Assembly: GCA_023101885.1 (NCBI GenBank)
Contig: JALPQD010000637.1
Location: forward strand, 247,508-311,507
Origin: Typhlomys cinereus
Taxonomy: Eukaryota; Chordata; Mammalia; Rodentia; Platacanthomyidae
Length of the DNA: 64,000 nucleotides
Direction: 5' to 3'
The position numbers and the translations under genes are program-made. Under the pieces are notes generated by a model. That model saw only the letters and a program-made list of their open reading frames with translations. It was not told the origin of the DNA and made no database searches. Shown piece after piece: positions 55,752-64,000 of the stretch. Numbering within the stretch: the stretch's first letter is position 1; each line of letters starts with the position of its first letter.

Positions 55752-55918
55752 GTGAAGCTCTGAAGACATCAGCGGAGAGATTTACAGACGACCCCTGCTA
55801 TCTCCCGAAAAGGGAGGCTGTGGTCCAGGACGCCCGCGCCTTGTTGGCAACAGTCACAAGACTCCTCATTCTGGCTGACATGATCGATGTCATGCGTCTC
55901 TTGCAGCATGTGGCATCT
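55752..55918 (+). CDS. CTNNA3: CTNNA3 (alpha-T-catenin) coding exon, probably exon 4
   Basis: This 167-nt exon begins with GT, which completes the serine codon split from the upstream exon, then reads 55 intact codons starting EALKTSAERFTDDPCY, through LPKREAVVQ and a helix containing LLILADMIDVM, to LLQHVAS. It ends in phase 0 before a consensus GTAAGT donor at 55919. It belongs to the N-terminal vinculin-homology domain of alpha-catenin, the region used for beta-catenin/plakoglobin binding and homodimerisation (about residues 98-153 by recalled human numbering). The acceptor is TTTTTCAG with a short pyrimidine run behind a G-rich stretch, weaker than that of the previous exon. The frame and phase fit the upstream exon exactly, which strongly supports one spliced transcript across 31.9 kb. 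No frameshift or stop is present. Confidence 0.93.
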
Positions 55919-56029
55919 GTAAGTAAAGGATGGCTTCGTCTGCATTGGTCTTTTCCTGTTTCTAATTCGAAATCCAAGGGAGCATCAATCCGGGTGCTAC
56001 CCTGTTTCATGCTCACTTCTTTCTTTCTT

Positions 56030-56365
56030 TCTTGAGTATAGTTTGTCATAAGTAGTCTCAATTTTGGTGAGGTATGCTTCTTGTATTTCTATTTTCTTCT
56101 GGACTTTTTAACATGAACTTTGTCAAAGTTCTTTTCTACATCTTCTGAAGTGATTTTTATCTTTAAATTTATATGTTGTGCTACATTTACTAATTCATTT
56201 GTGTTGAGCCAACCTTGCATTTTTGGGATGAACCCAACGAGGCCATGGTATATAATATTTTTAAACTTCCACCATTTTTCTGTGTATGTCTCTCTGTGTG
56301 TGGGGAGTATACACAAGTGTATATGAATGTTAGTGTATGTGTGTGGGTGCATATGTGTATGCGGA

Positions 56366-56416
<51 letters not shown>

Positions 56417-57235
56417 TATCTTCAATTCCTCTTCTACTATATCTTTGTGAGACAGGTGAATAACCCAGCCCATGGTTTGCAAGTCCAGCTAGCCAGCTTG
56501 CTCTAAGAATTCCCAGTCTCCACCTTCCCAGGCTAGAATTATAGGTGGGCTGTCTACCTGGCATTTTACATGGAATTACAGGTGGGCTGTCCACCTAGCA
56601 TTTCACATGGAATTTGAGGATCTGGATTCTGGTTCTTTTGTTTGTGTACCCAGTGCTTTAATGCTGAGTTATGTCTCTCCAGTCCGTGATTTATGATATT
56701 AACATGGTCTTTATTCTCTCTGAAAGTATCTCATTGGAAGTATTTGTGAGTCTGTGCTCATCAGTGGTTTTGGTCTATAGTTTTCCTTTTCTTTCGTTTT
56801 GTCTTTGTTCAGTTTCAGTATGAGAGCAGCACAGACTTTTCAACATGGGTTTGACCGTCTGTCTTCCCTTTGTATTTTGTGGAAGAGCCTCTAAGCGGTG
56901 TTGACTTTTCCAGAAGGTCTTGATAGAATATGGCAGTGTATTTATCTGGTCTTGGGACTTCATTTGTGGGAAGAGCTTTCATTACTGTCTCAATCTCATT
57001 GCATTTTATGGATCTGTTCAATTCTTCATATACCAAATGTTAGTAGGCCATATGCGTCTAGGGACTTACTTGTTCCTTCTAAATTTTACCATTTTTTGGT
57101 ATATAAGTTTTCAAAATGTTCACTGATGGTCATGTGTGCTTCATTGGATTCTGTTCTAACAGGCCTTTTTTTTCTTACTCCCTAAATTTACTAATTTGGG
57201 TCTTTTCTCTCTTTTGGTTACATGCCTAGAGAAGA
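56030..57235 (-). mobile_element. Old L1 ORF2 fragment, antisense to CTNNA3
   Basis: Antisense ORF2 landmarks in order: TTTGTGTTGAGCCAACCTTGC, GGGATGAACCCAACGAGGCC, then after a SINE, TATCTGGTCTTGGGACTTC, CATTACTGTCTCAATCTC, ATACCAAATGTTAGTAGGCC. On -, 57036-56815 encodes a piece of the reverse-transcriptase region (LNRSIKCNEIETVMKALPTN, PDKYTAIFYQDL). Multiple stops; inactive. Confidence 0.82.
56283..56695 (-). mobile_element. B4-type SINE inserted into old L1
   Basis: GT-rich tail with (GT)n at 56371-56413, a B1-like middle, GCATTTTACATGGAATTAC... and head TTATGTCTCTCCAGTCC. A 40-bp segment (GGTGGGCTGTCTACCTGGCA type, 56545-56610) is tandemly duplicated. Confidence 0.65.
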
Positions 57236-58261
57236 AAGTAAGTTGGAACAACATCACATTCTACAGGTATAGAAATACACTAAAATTCAATTAAAGCTTA
57301 TGAATGTATCATCAAAGACCATAACATAGAAACAGGAAACCAGTGTGGGAAATCCCTGGACAGACAGCTTCTGTGTTCTCACGCTTCTCCGGGAAGCTGT
57401 CAGGACTGACTTATTTCTTTCTGGACAGTGTCTATAATTTTCTTGGTACTATTTCAGTTGTCATACCACTTACTGCCTTTGTGAATTTCCAAATCATTTC
57501 TCTTTGGAATGTCACCTATCCTTTCATATACTGGCTTCTTTTACTGAAAGAAAGCCAGTATATTACTTCATAGTCTTACCCAGATGCCTCTTAGAGACTT
57601 TCTTAAAGATGTTTCTGAACCCAAGATACATTGTCTGTGGCTTCATGGATTTATCAGTCTAGTAACCCCAGTTACAAAAGAAATGAAGTCATTCTGGCAT
57701 GACTGACTCCAAATAGCCCAATGAGAACGCTAACTGACCATCACTTTCTAGCTTTTAGTCCTTTCGTTTCTCACCATTTTCTATTACAGACAATCCATTT
57801 ATCATTAAAATTCTTTTCTCCTGGGATTTCTTGGCCCATAAGATTTAGGTTCAGTTGGGTTGTGCCGTCATTCCCTGTCCTGTCAAGTATGCTCTCGTCA
57901 AGACTTCTGTGGATTCTTGGGGAGCTCCTATTCTCTGGGTTCCCTCAAGCTCCAAGCTTTTGCTTCCACTGAAGTGCTGTCACTTATAGATTGCCTTTTT
58001 GCTATATGCTGCTTGGTTTTGACCAGAATGGGAAGTCATTTTATCTGCGTGGTCTTTTTCTCTCTCTTCCTGCTTAGGTCCATCCTTCTCCTTTCTTGAC
58101 AATGCACGCATGAGGTAGCAAACCTTACAGAAGGCTGGGTTGGAAAGGGAAGAGGGGAGTGCTTCCCTATCGCAGCAGCACATCCTAAGCAGCTCAGACT
58201 TTAGTTGGAAGTCTTCAAGACCCGTTTCCTTTGAACAGGCCTCATGTGTCCACATGGATCA
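57236..58261. other. Intron sequence, no supported feature
   Basis: No recognisable repeat family or exon; several short frames without domains. Confidence 0.5.
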
Positions 58262-58400
58262 GAACTCGCTCTGAGCTGAGAATGATCTGGAGCTTCTGGT
58301 CCCCCTGCCTCTTCCTCCTGAGTGCAGGGACAGTGAGCATGCGTCACAACATGGGTGTCATGCAGTGCCGGGACTGATCATAGTAGGTGAGCATTCTGGT
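58262..58400 (-). mobile_element. Diverged B1-type SINE
   Basis: GGAGCTTCTGGTCCCCCTGCC, CCTCCTGAGTGCAGGGA and GCCGGGACTGATCATAG suggest an inverted, decayed B1-ID unit. Confidence 0.45.
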
Positions 58401-58752
58401 AACTGGCTACCTTCCCAGTTCTCTTCAAGTCCCTTACCAACTTCATCTTATTCCCCTTCACTTCCACCTTTTTCCTCCCATTTCTTCCACTGAATTCCTG
58501 TCCATTTGAATGCAGTGAAGAGCTGCTATCTTTTTACCCCCAATTTGGCTCCCTTTGTGCCCTCTGGATAGTTCCATCTATGTTAAATAATTCTTTATTT
58601 TCCTCAGTATGAACTGTGTCCTCCCCAAGAAGAATGCTATTGTCAGTGATAACACAAACACATACAAGATTATTGTAGATTTTTAAAAATTTCTTTAACA
58701 ATGGAGTTTTCTATAATACATATTTTAGTATGTATCTGTAATAGTACACCTG

Positions 58753-59166
58753 CATGGTTACTAATAAATCATCATCAAACAGCTTAAGAGAACAAGGGGT
58801 TTATTTTCTTTTACAGTTACTAGTTACAGTTCTTAGTCCAGGTTGACAGAAGAGCTCACATAAACACCAGGGCCGAGGGAACTGGCCACACCATCTCTAC
58901 GTAATGGCTAAGAGAGGGACAATCCTTAATTGCCAGACCAGCATGTCTGGCCAAGTGTACACAAGGATGCTGACTTCTTCAACCAACTCTCTGTATTTTA
59001 TTCACCTGTTCAGAGCTTAGTCCCACCTACCATGGGCTGGGTCTGCCCCATCCACTAGACAGTTTCCTTCAGGTTCGCTGTGGGCTTAACTCAACTACTA
59101 ATTCTCTATAAATGTGCCCAGAGTTCAAACCCTCAGCCATCAAGTCGACACCTGTACATAACCATG
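58753..59166 (+). mobile_element. 410-bp interspersed repeat with inverted termini
   Basis: Starts CATGGTTA (58753-58760) and ends TAACCATG (59159-59166), exact reverse complements. Interior blocks CAGTTCTTAGTCCAGG, CCAGACCAGCATGTCTGGCC (itself nearly palindromic), ACCATGGGCTGGGTCTGC and TCAAGTCGACACCTG define the family. No coding capacity. Confidence 0.85.
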
Positions 59167-59288
59167 ACAGTATCCTTAAAATAAAAAATGTAGTAAAGTA
59201 GCATCATATGTATTCATCTGATATATAGAATATATTATCAAATTTTAAAAAGTTGCAAAGAAATACATTTGTATATAAGGAACGATAT

Positions 59289-59396
59289 CTATCTCTATCT
59301 TTTTAAATTTTTTTATTATTTATTCAATTGTTTTATTATTATTATTATTTATTCAACTGTGTGCATGTGTGTATGTATGTGCGCGTGCGCATGTGT

Positions 59397-59430
<34 letters not shown>

Positions 59431-59665
59431 CTACGTGTGTGTAGAACCACGGACAAATTCGGGAACCACCATGGATGCCTCCACATCCTTCTTGTTTACT
59501 CTGCCCTGGGATTCACAGGCTCCGCCCTACCAGGACCAAAAGCGCAGGCCGCCCCCGCTTCCGCCTGGCGTCTATACGTGGGATCTGGGATCCAAACTCA
59601 GGACCTTCCGCCTGCAAGGCAGAGGCTTAGCCCCTGAGCCACCTCTCCAGCCCTATCTCTATCTT
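59289..59665 (-). mobile_element. Young tRNA-derived SINE, GC-rich body, perfect 13-bp target duplication
   Basis: The element (59302-59652) has a (TG)n tail and a body near-identical to 47904-48210 (GCGCAGGCCGCCCCCGCTTC, CTGGCGTCTATACGTGGG, GACCTTCCGCCTGCAAGGC). A- and B-box regions are intact. Flanks CTATCTCTATCTT at 59289-59301 and 59653-59665 are identical. Confidence 0.93.
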
Positions 59666-59799
59666 ATAATGAGTATGTTTATAATTTCTTTTTTCCTCCC
59701 AACCCCCTTATAATTTCTTAAAAAAATATTCCTGCTACAATTATTCATGAGTTCTTTAGGCAGAGGTCAAAATGGTGCTTAAAAACCTTGGAGACTATG

Positions 59800-59885
59800 T
59801 ATTACAGTTATTTAACCTTTATTATATGGATGAAATATAAAGTGATAATAAAAATAAGTAATAAAATATAGTTACATTCTGTATG
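59800..59885 (+). mobile_element. MIR 3'-half fragment
   Basis: CAGTTATTTAACCTTT, TGGATGAAATATAAAGTGATAA parallels the MIR 3' half and resembles 38970-39045. Confidence 0.4.
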
Positions 59886-60274
59886 CACACTCTTCTTCCT
59901 GAGTGACGACCTCTCATTTTCTGACCTTATTTGAGGTTTACTAAACAAAGATATACAATTCTCTTCTCCTCCTGTTTTTATCTTTACTATTTCATGCAAA
60001 TTTTTGGATGTCTTTTCTCTGAGATAAATCTTATACAAGTCAATACTTCATGGTCTATTTCTTTTTATTTCTTCTTTATTGTGCAACCTTAAGGAATCGC
60101 TCCTTTTTTTAGTGGTCGTCCTCTTTTCTCTCATCTTGGTACTTTTTTCCTGTAAATAATGGAATTTTCATCATTATTTAAGTGTATTTCCTTAGATGTC
60201 AGAGAAATGACATGTTACTCTGCCGTCAGTTGGCACTTTGTGCCTAGGCATTTCCTGATTTCTTAAAAAATGTA
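59886..60274. other. AT-rich intron sequence, no supported feature
   Basis: No recognisable family. Confidence 0.5.
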
Positions 60275-60422
60275 GTGTTAGTGTGTGTTGCAGGTGATAC
60301 ATAGCACAGTGCGTGTCGAGGGCAACTTTAGTGGTTCTTTCCTTCCACCTCACTTGGTCCTGTGGGTTCTGGAGATGGAATCTGGATTCACTTCACTTGC
60401 TGAGGCGTCTTGCTAGCCCCAT
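60275..60422 (-). mobile_element. B2-like SINE, diverged
   Basis: TCGAGGGCAACTTTAGTGG, GGTTCTGGAGATGGAATCTG and CTTGCTGAGGCGTCTTGCTAGCCCC give the inverted order of a B2-type element. Confidence 0.7.
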
Positions 60423-60944
60423 TTATGGTTCCTTTATGCTTTGTCGTCTCTATAAAGTCATCTTTTCACTGTCCCCAGAGATAAAGAAATGATGGAACAT
60501 TTGCTAGGGCATAGCCGGAGACTATGGATGAGAGCTAGGGCGTCTCTGAACAACACTCATGGGGTTGTTAGTCTTATCTGACAAAAATGAAGGGTTTCCG
60601 ATGGGGCAGTTTTAATTATCTAGGAAATATGTTTTCTCTGGTGAGTAGAAAAAAAGGCTGTAATAAAGGTCAGAAGTAGTAGAGGAAAAGATGGCATTTC
60701 ACAGTTCCATCAACTATAGACAATTGGAAAATTAATTTGACTTTGTTCCCACCATTTTCCCCATTTTTATAGAAATTTAAGCTAGCATTTCTTTCTCTTT
60801 GATGCTGTTCAAGTTTTTGAAATTTCTCTGTCCTTTATCATGATTCCATGGTCTGTTCTTTTGGTATCTGGATTTTATTTGTAAGAAATTGGTTTGGGCA
60901 TCTCCTGCTTTTTTAGGGTCAAGACAGCAGAAGGAGAAAACATG
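60423..60944. other. Intron sequence, no supported feature
   Basis: Nothing recognised. Confidence 0.5.
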
Positions 60945-61130
60945 ACTTTTGAGACAGCGGGACCCTACTTAAATCCTGTCTCTGTATTGATTCACTGGTA
61001 ACTATGGGGAAGTTAAAGGTCGGTGGGCTTTGCTTTACTCCTCTGGGGCACAAGAAGAATAAAACTTGCTCTCACTACTTGAAAGAATTTTGTGATATAA
61101 ATGATATATAAATTGCATGGCAAGAAATAA
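60945..61130 (+). mobile_element. MIR SINE
   Basis: CTTAAATCCTGTCTCTG, GGTAACTATGGGGAAGTTA, TTTACTCCTCTGGGGCAC and GATATAAATGATATATAAATTGC follow MIR from core to 3' end in order, with heavy decay. Confidence 0.55.
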
Positions 61131-61430
61131 TGTCTTTTTTCTGTCCAACTTTTCTCAGTGGTAGTAAATAGTTCCCACTTTGTGAATTTTGGAGTATAAT
61201 GTTATATCTATTTCTAAAAATTAAAATAAATAACTACGACCTTTGAATTAACTTTTCCAGCTTTTAATAGTTATCATACCTGCAATGATTCTAAGTATTA
61301 TGAGTTCTGATTGTTTAAATAGAAAAATCACACATTAGTTACTAAAATGGAGGCTTTTTGAAGCTATCCTAAATTTTATTAAAATAAAAACATATATCAA
61401 CAAAAAGTCATCTTAGATTGAGTTATTTTA

Positions 61431-61693
61431 AAAAATCAGCAGTTAATTAAGGGAACAAGAGAAAGGGCTTATGGAAATGCCACTGGGTCCTTATATGTCA
61501 TCGGAGAGGAGGACCCAGTGGAGAGTCGGGCGTACACAATAAAGGACTCTCTGGGAATTGGGGGGGAGGCACTGGGGGATGGGGAGGGAAAGGAGGGAGA
61601 GGAGGGGGTACGGGGGAGGAGGGGGGAGGGAGGGAACTGGTAAAAAAGTTTTAAAATGTATAATTAAATTTTTAATAAAAAAATCAGCAGTTA
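61431..61693 (+). mobile_element. Short L1 3' end, type A sublineage with replaced terminus
   Basis: The insert (about 61447-61677) begins AAGGGAACAAGAGAAAGGGC, has the G-rich tract (61560-61640) and ends GGTAAAAAAGTTTTAAAATG...TTTTTAATAAAA, the same terminus as 43145-43185 (inverse) and unlike 21830. Flanks AAAAATCAGCAGTTAA at 61431-61446 and 61678-61693 are identical. Confidence 0.88.
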
Positions 61694-61897
61694 AGAAAGG
61701 GAGAAACTACTGTGTAAGTATCATAAGACTTGTTAGAGGCCATGAACATTTTGCAAAAGATCATAGATAAAATAGGTAAAACCACATTGTTTAAGAAAGA
61801 GTCCAGATAAAATAAGCAAAACAGGCAGTAGAAATAGGGCTATCCATTGGATTTGATTTAGACTTCATATTGAAAACTTAGAGACTTAAAAAATTTA

Positions 61898-62010
61898 GTG
61901 TGTGTGTGTGTGTGTGTGTGTGGTGGTGTATGGTATATCTACGTGTGTATGAGTGGATGTGTACACCCATGCGTGTGCGTGTGTGTGTGTGGGGGGGTGG
62001 TATATCTGTG
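61898..62010. repeat. (TG)n-rich stretch with internal duplication
   Basis: (GT)n at 61899-61921. A segment of about 70 bp (GGTATATCTACGTGTGTATG... and GGTATATCTGTGTGTATATG..., each followed by GTGTACACCCATGC) is repeated at 61930 and 62000. Confidence 0.85.
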
Positions 62011-62109
62011 TGTATATGAGGGGATGTGTACACCCATGCATATGTGTATAGATTCAGTGGCTGATATCAGATGTCTTATTTTCAATCTTATTTACTTATT
62101 TGTTTTTCT

Positions 62110-62396
62110 AATTTTTTTATTTTTGGTTGCATACATGTGTGTGTGTGCACATGCATATGTGAGTATCAGAGGGCACTGTGCATCCCGGTGGAGGATCAAG
62201 ATGACTTCAGGAATCATCCTGGATTGCTTCTACCTCCTTATGCTTCCCTCTGGGATTTCTCAGGTTCCACTCACTAGGCCTGGAAGTGCAGGCCACTGCA
62301 ATTTTTGCCTGGAGTTTTTGTGTGGGATCTGGGATCTGAACTCGGGACCTTCTGCTAGCAAGGCAAAGCCTTAAACACTGAGCCATCTCTCCAGCC
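62110..62396 (-). mobile_element. tRNA-derived SINE
   Basis: TGTGTGTGTGCACATGCATA tail, GGCACTGTGCATCCCGGTGG, ATCATCCTGGATTGCTTC, GATCTGAACTCGGGACC and CACTGAGCCATCTCTCCAGCC head. Confidence 0.87.
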
Positions 62397-62535
62397 TGCC
62401 ATCTTAAATGAACCTATAGTTTGGTGACTTAGGGCCAGTGAGCGAGCCTCTTGGATCCCCCCCTGCCTCCCAGTGCTGGAGTGTGGATGTGCTCTGTGCT
62501 GACATTTTGCATGAGCGGTTGGTGCAGTCGGCCTG

Positions 62536-62940
62536 CATGGTTGCTGATAAATGACCATCAAATGGCTTAAGGGAACAAGGATTTATTCTCTTATGATTCC
62601 TGGTTACAGTTCTCAGTCCAGCTTGACAGGAGAGCAATGCACCAACACCAGGGCCAAGGGAACTGGCCACACCATCACCATATAATGGCTGAGAGATGGA
62701 TAATCCTTACTTGCCAGACCAGCATGTCTGGCCAAGTGAACAGAAGGATGCCAACTCTCTCAACCAGCTCTCTGTGATTTATTCCAGGGCCTAATCCCAC
62801 CCACCATAGGCTTGTCCTTCCCTATCAGCTAGACAATCTCTTGCAGGTTTGCTCTGGGCTTAACTCAACCATTAATTCTCTACAAATGTGCCCAGAGCTC
62901 AAACCCTCAACTGTCAAGTTGACACCTATGCCTAACCATG
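62536..62940 (+). mobile_element. 410-bp interspersed repeat with inverted termini
   Basis: Starts CATGGTTG (62536) and ends TAACCATG (62933-62940). It shares CAGTTCTCAGTCCAGCTTGA, CCAGACCAGCATGTCTGGCC and CTCAACTGTCAAGTTGACAC with the copy at 58753. Confidence 0.87.
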
Positions 62941-62999
62941 ACAGTGCTGGAACTAAAACACACTGGTCTCCTGAGCCTCTTATTTTTATTTTTTAGACA

Positions 63000-63034
63000 A
63001 ATTTTAATTAAATTGTACACAATGATAGTTTGAT

Positions 63035-63084
<50 letters not shown>

Positions 63085-63175
63085 TTATATCAAGCTATTA
63101 ACAATATGTCATCTCACATAGTAATCATTCTTTTGTAGTAAAACCTCCTAAGACCGGCCACTTAATAATGTGGTG
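63000..63175 (-). mobile_element. Old L1 3' UTR piece with (GT)n
   Basis: TTTAATTAAATTGTACACAA, GTTTGATACCTG, a (GT)n at 63040-63083, then TATATCAAGCTATTAACAATATG resembles the antisense 3' UTR of old L1. Confidence 0.5.
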
Positions 63176-63871
63176 TTGTCTGCCACATCATATCTAGAAG
63201 AGTTTTTTATTTTTTAAGTTTTTTGTATTTTTATCTGATTGTCTTTATATAGCTTTCATCTCCTTATGTTATTCAAGCACTCCTCTAACTTTGTAAATTT
63301 TATAGAAAATTTTGAAATCAACTATGGCACTATGAAGTAAAATAAATAGTTCCCTTGAACTTATTTACTCTTTCAGATTTTGACCACATGTATTTAAACC
63401 ATGGATAAATTTAAAGATTGCTATCATTTCTGATAATTATAGGTCTAATCTGATTAATAATTCATTCAGTCAGAAAATGGCTATTTTTTGTGTGTATTTA
63501 GTGTGTGGCAGTCACTATACCATGTATTATGGATTCAGGTCCAAATAAAATGGAATAGCACTCTTGTTCTTTTTGAGTTTACAGAGAAGAAATAAATGTA
63601 AGTTGTTCTGGGAACATGATGTATAGTAATAACACAGCTGAGTTTTAATACTAAGCTATACAAAGGAGTAAGTAGGATGAAAGTCATTTTGATCTGGAGG
63701 GAAAGGTATCTGCTTAAAGGAAATGGCTGTGAATGAGACGAAGGGGGATTGTGTGAAATGGATGAGAATTAAGCTGAAGAGGTTGATGCAGGCCTTCTTG
63801 TGAGGGGTCTATGTGCTAAACATTAAATGTTCAACTGCGGTCTGGAAGCTACAGAGAAACTGTTGTAGAGT
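63176..63871. other. Intron sequence, no supported feature
   Basis: AT-rich; no recognisable family or exon. Confidence 0.5.
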
Positions 63872-63980
63872 TGAACGATGGGTCTGGTGAGATACTTGCT
63901 GTGCAGGCGTGAGGTTTGGGGTTCAGATCCCCAGCTGTGCACACACCCCTGTACAAATGCACACACACACTTTCACCAGG
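63872..63980 (+). mobile_element. ID/B4-type SINE head
   Basis: GATGGGTCTGGTGAGATAC, CTTGCTGTGCAGGCGTGAGG and GGGGTTCAGATCCCCAGC (B box), then a CACACACAC run. Confidence 0.65.
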
Positions 63981-64000
63981 GAAGTCTTAGGACCACTCCT

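Larger units (their letters stand above)
55919..64000 (+). other. CTNNA3: CTNNA3 intron downstream of the second exon (5' part)
   Basis: The intron starts with GTAAGT. It runs past the window end without another alpha-catenin exon. It contains an antisense L1 ORF2 fragment, SINEs, two copies of the 410-bp repeat and a short L1 3' end. Confidence 0.85.

Overview
This window is mammalian, almost certainly rodent, and lies inside one very large gene. The only coding sequence I can support is two short exons on the + strand, at 23634-23826 and 55752-55918. Their translation, splice signals and joining phase identify them as two consecutive early coding exons of alpha-T-catenin (CTNNA3, probably exons 3 and 4 by human numbering). 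Everything else is intron: the end of the preceding intron (1-23633), a complete 31.9 kb intron (23827-55751) and the start of the next (55919-64000). The two exons encode the first half of the N-terminal vinculin-homology domain, where alpha-catenins bind beta-catenin or plakoglobin and dimerise.

The rodent assignment rests on the repeats. There are 7SL-derived B1 units, ID heads fused to B1 (B4-type), B2-like tRNA SINEs and many copies of a second tRNA-derived SINE. The second SINE shares a B2-like head but has an unrelated, GC-rich body, ends in (TG/CA)n, and is not the mouse B2 body. A B2-superfamily SINE with a foreign body is what has been described as Dip in jerboas and jumping mice, so a dipodoid rodent is a reasonable but unproven guess. 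Eutherian-age relics (an MLT1-type LTR, a MER5-like hAT element, L2, MIR and old L1 pieces) form the older background.

Layout: 1-23.6 kb is intron with L1 3' ends, SINEs, an ERVL-type LTR (6.6-7.1 kb), an L2 fragment and MLT1 LTR (12-13.6 kb), a 200 bp pyrimidine tract (14.0-14.2 kb) and a composite L1 3' end (16.0-17.5 kb). After the first exon, 24-38 kb holds ancient L1, SINEs and a small GC-rich patch at 36.6-36.8 kb with a perfect CTCF core match. 38-45 kb is a nest of L1 copies, including one with perfect target-site duplications and a possible 3' transduction. 48.9-52.2 kb is an internally deleted class II endogenous retrovirus on the - strand, with a 6-bp target duplication. The second exon follows, then an old antisense L1 ORF2 at 56-57.2 kb and further SINEs and repeats.

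The least ordinary signals are: an ORF antisense to the L1 3' UTR that stays open in all five copies long enough to hold it; an L1 sublineage with a replaced 3' end and possible transduced tail; the deleted provirus; a roughly 410-bp repeat family (six copies) with inverted termini; and short intronic duplications. I found no bacterial features, no CRISPR array, and no RNA gene other than SINE-borne tRNA-like heads.
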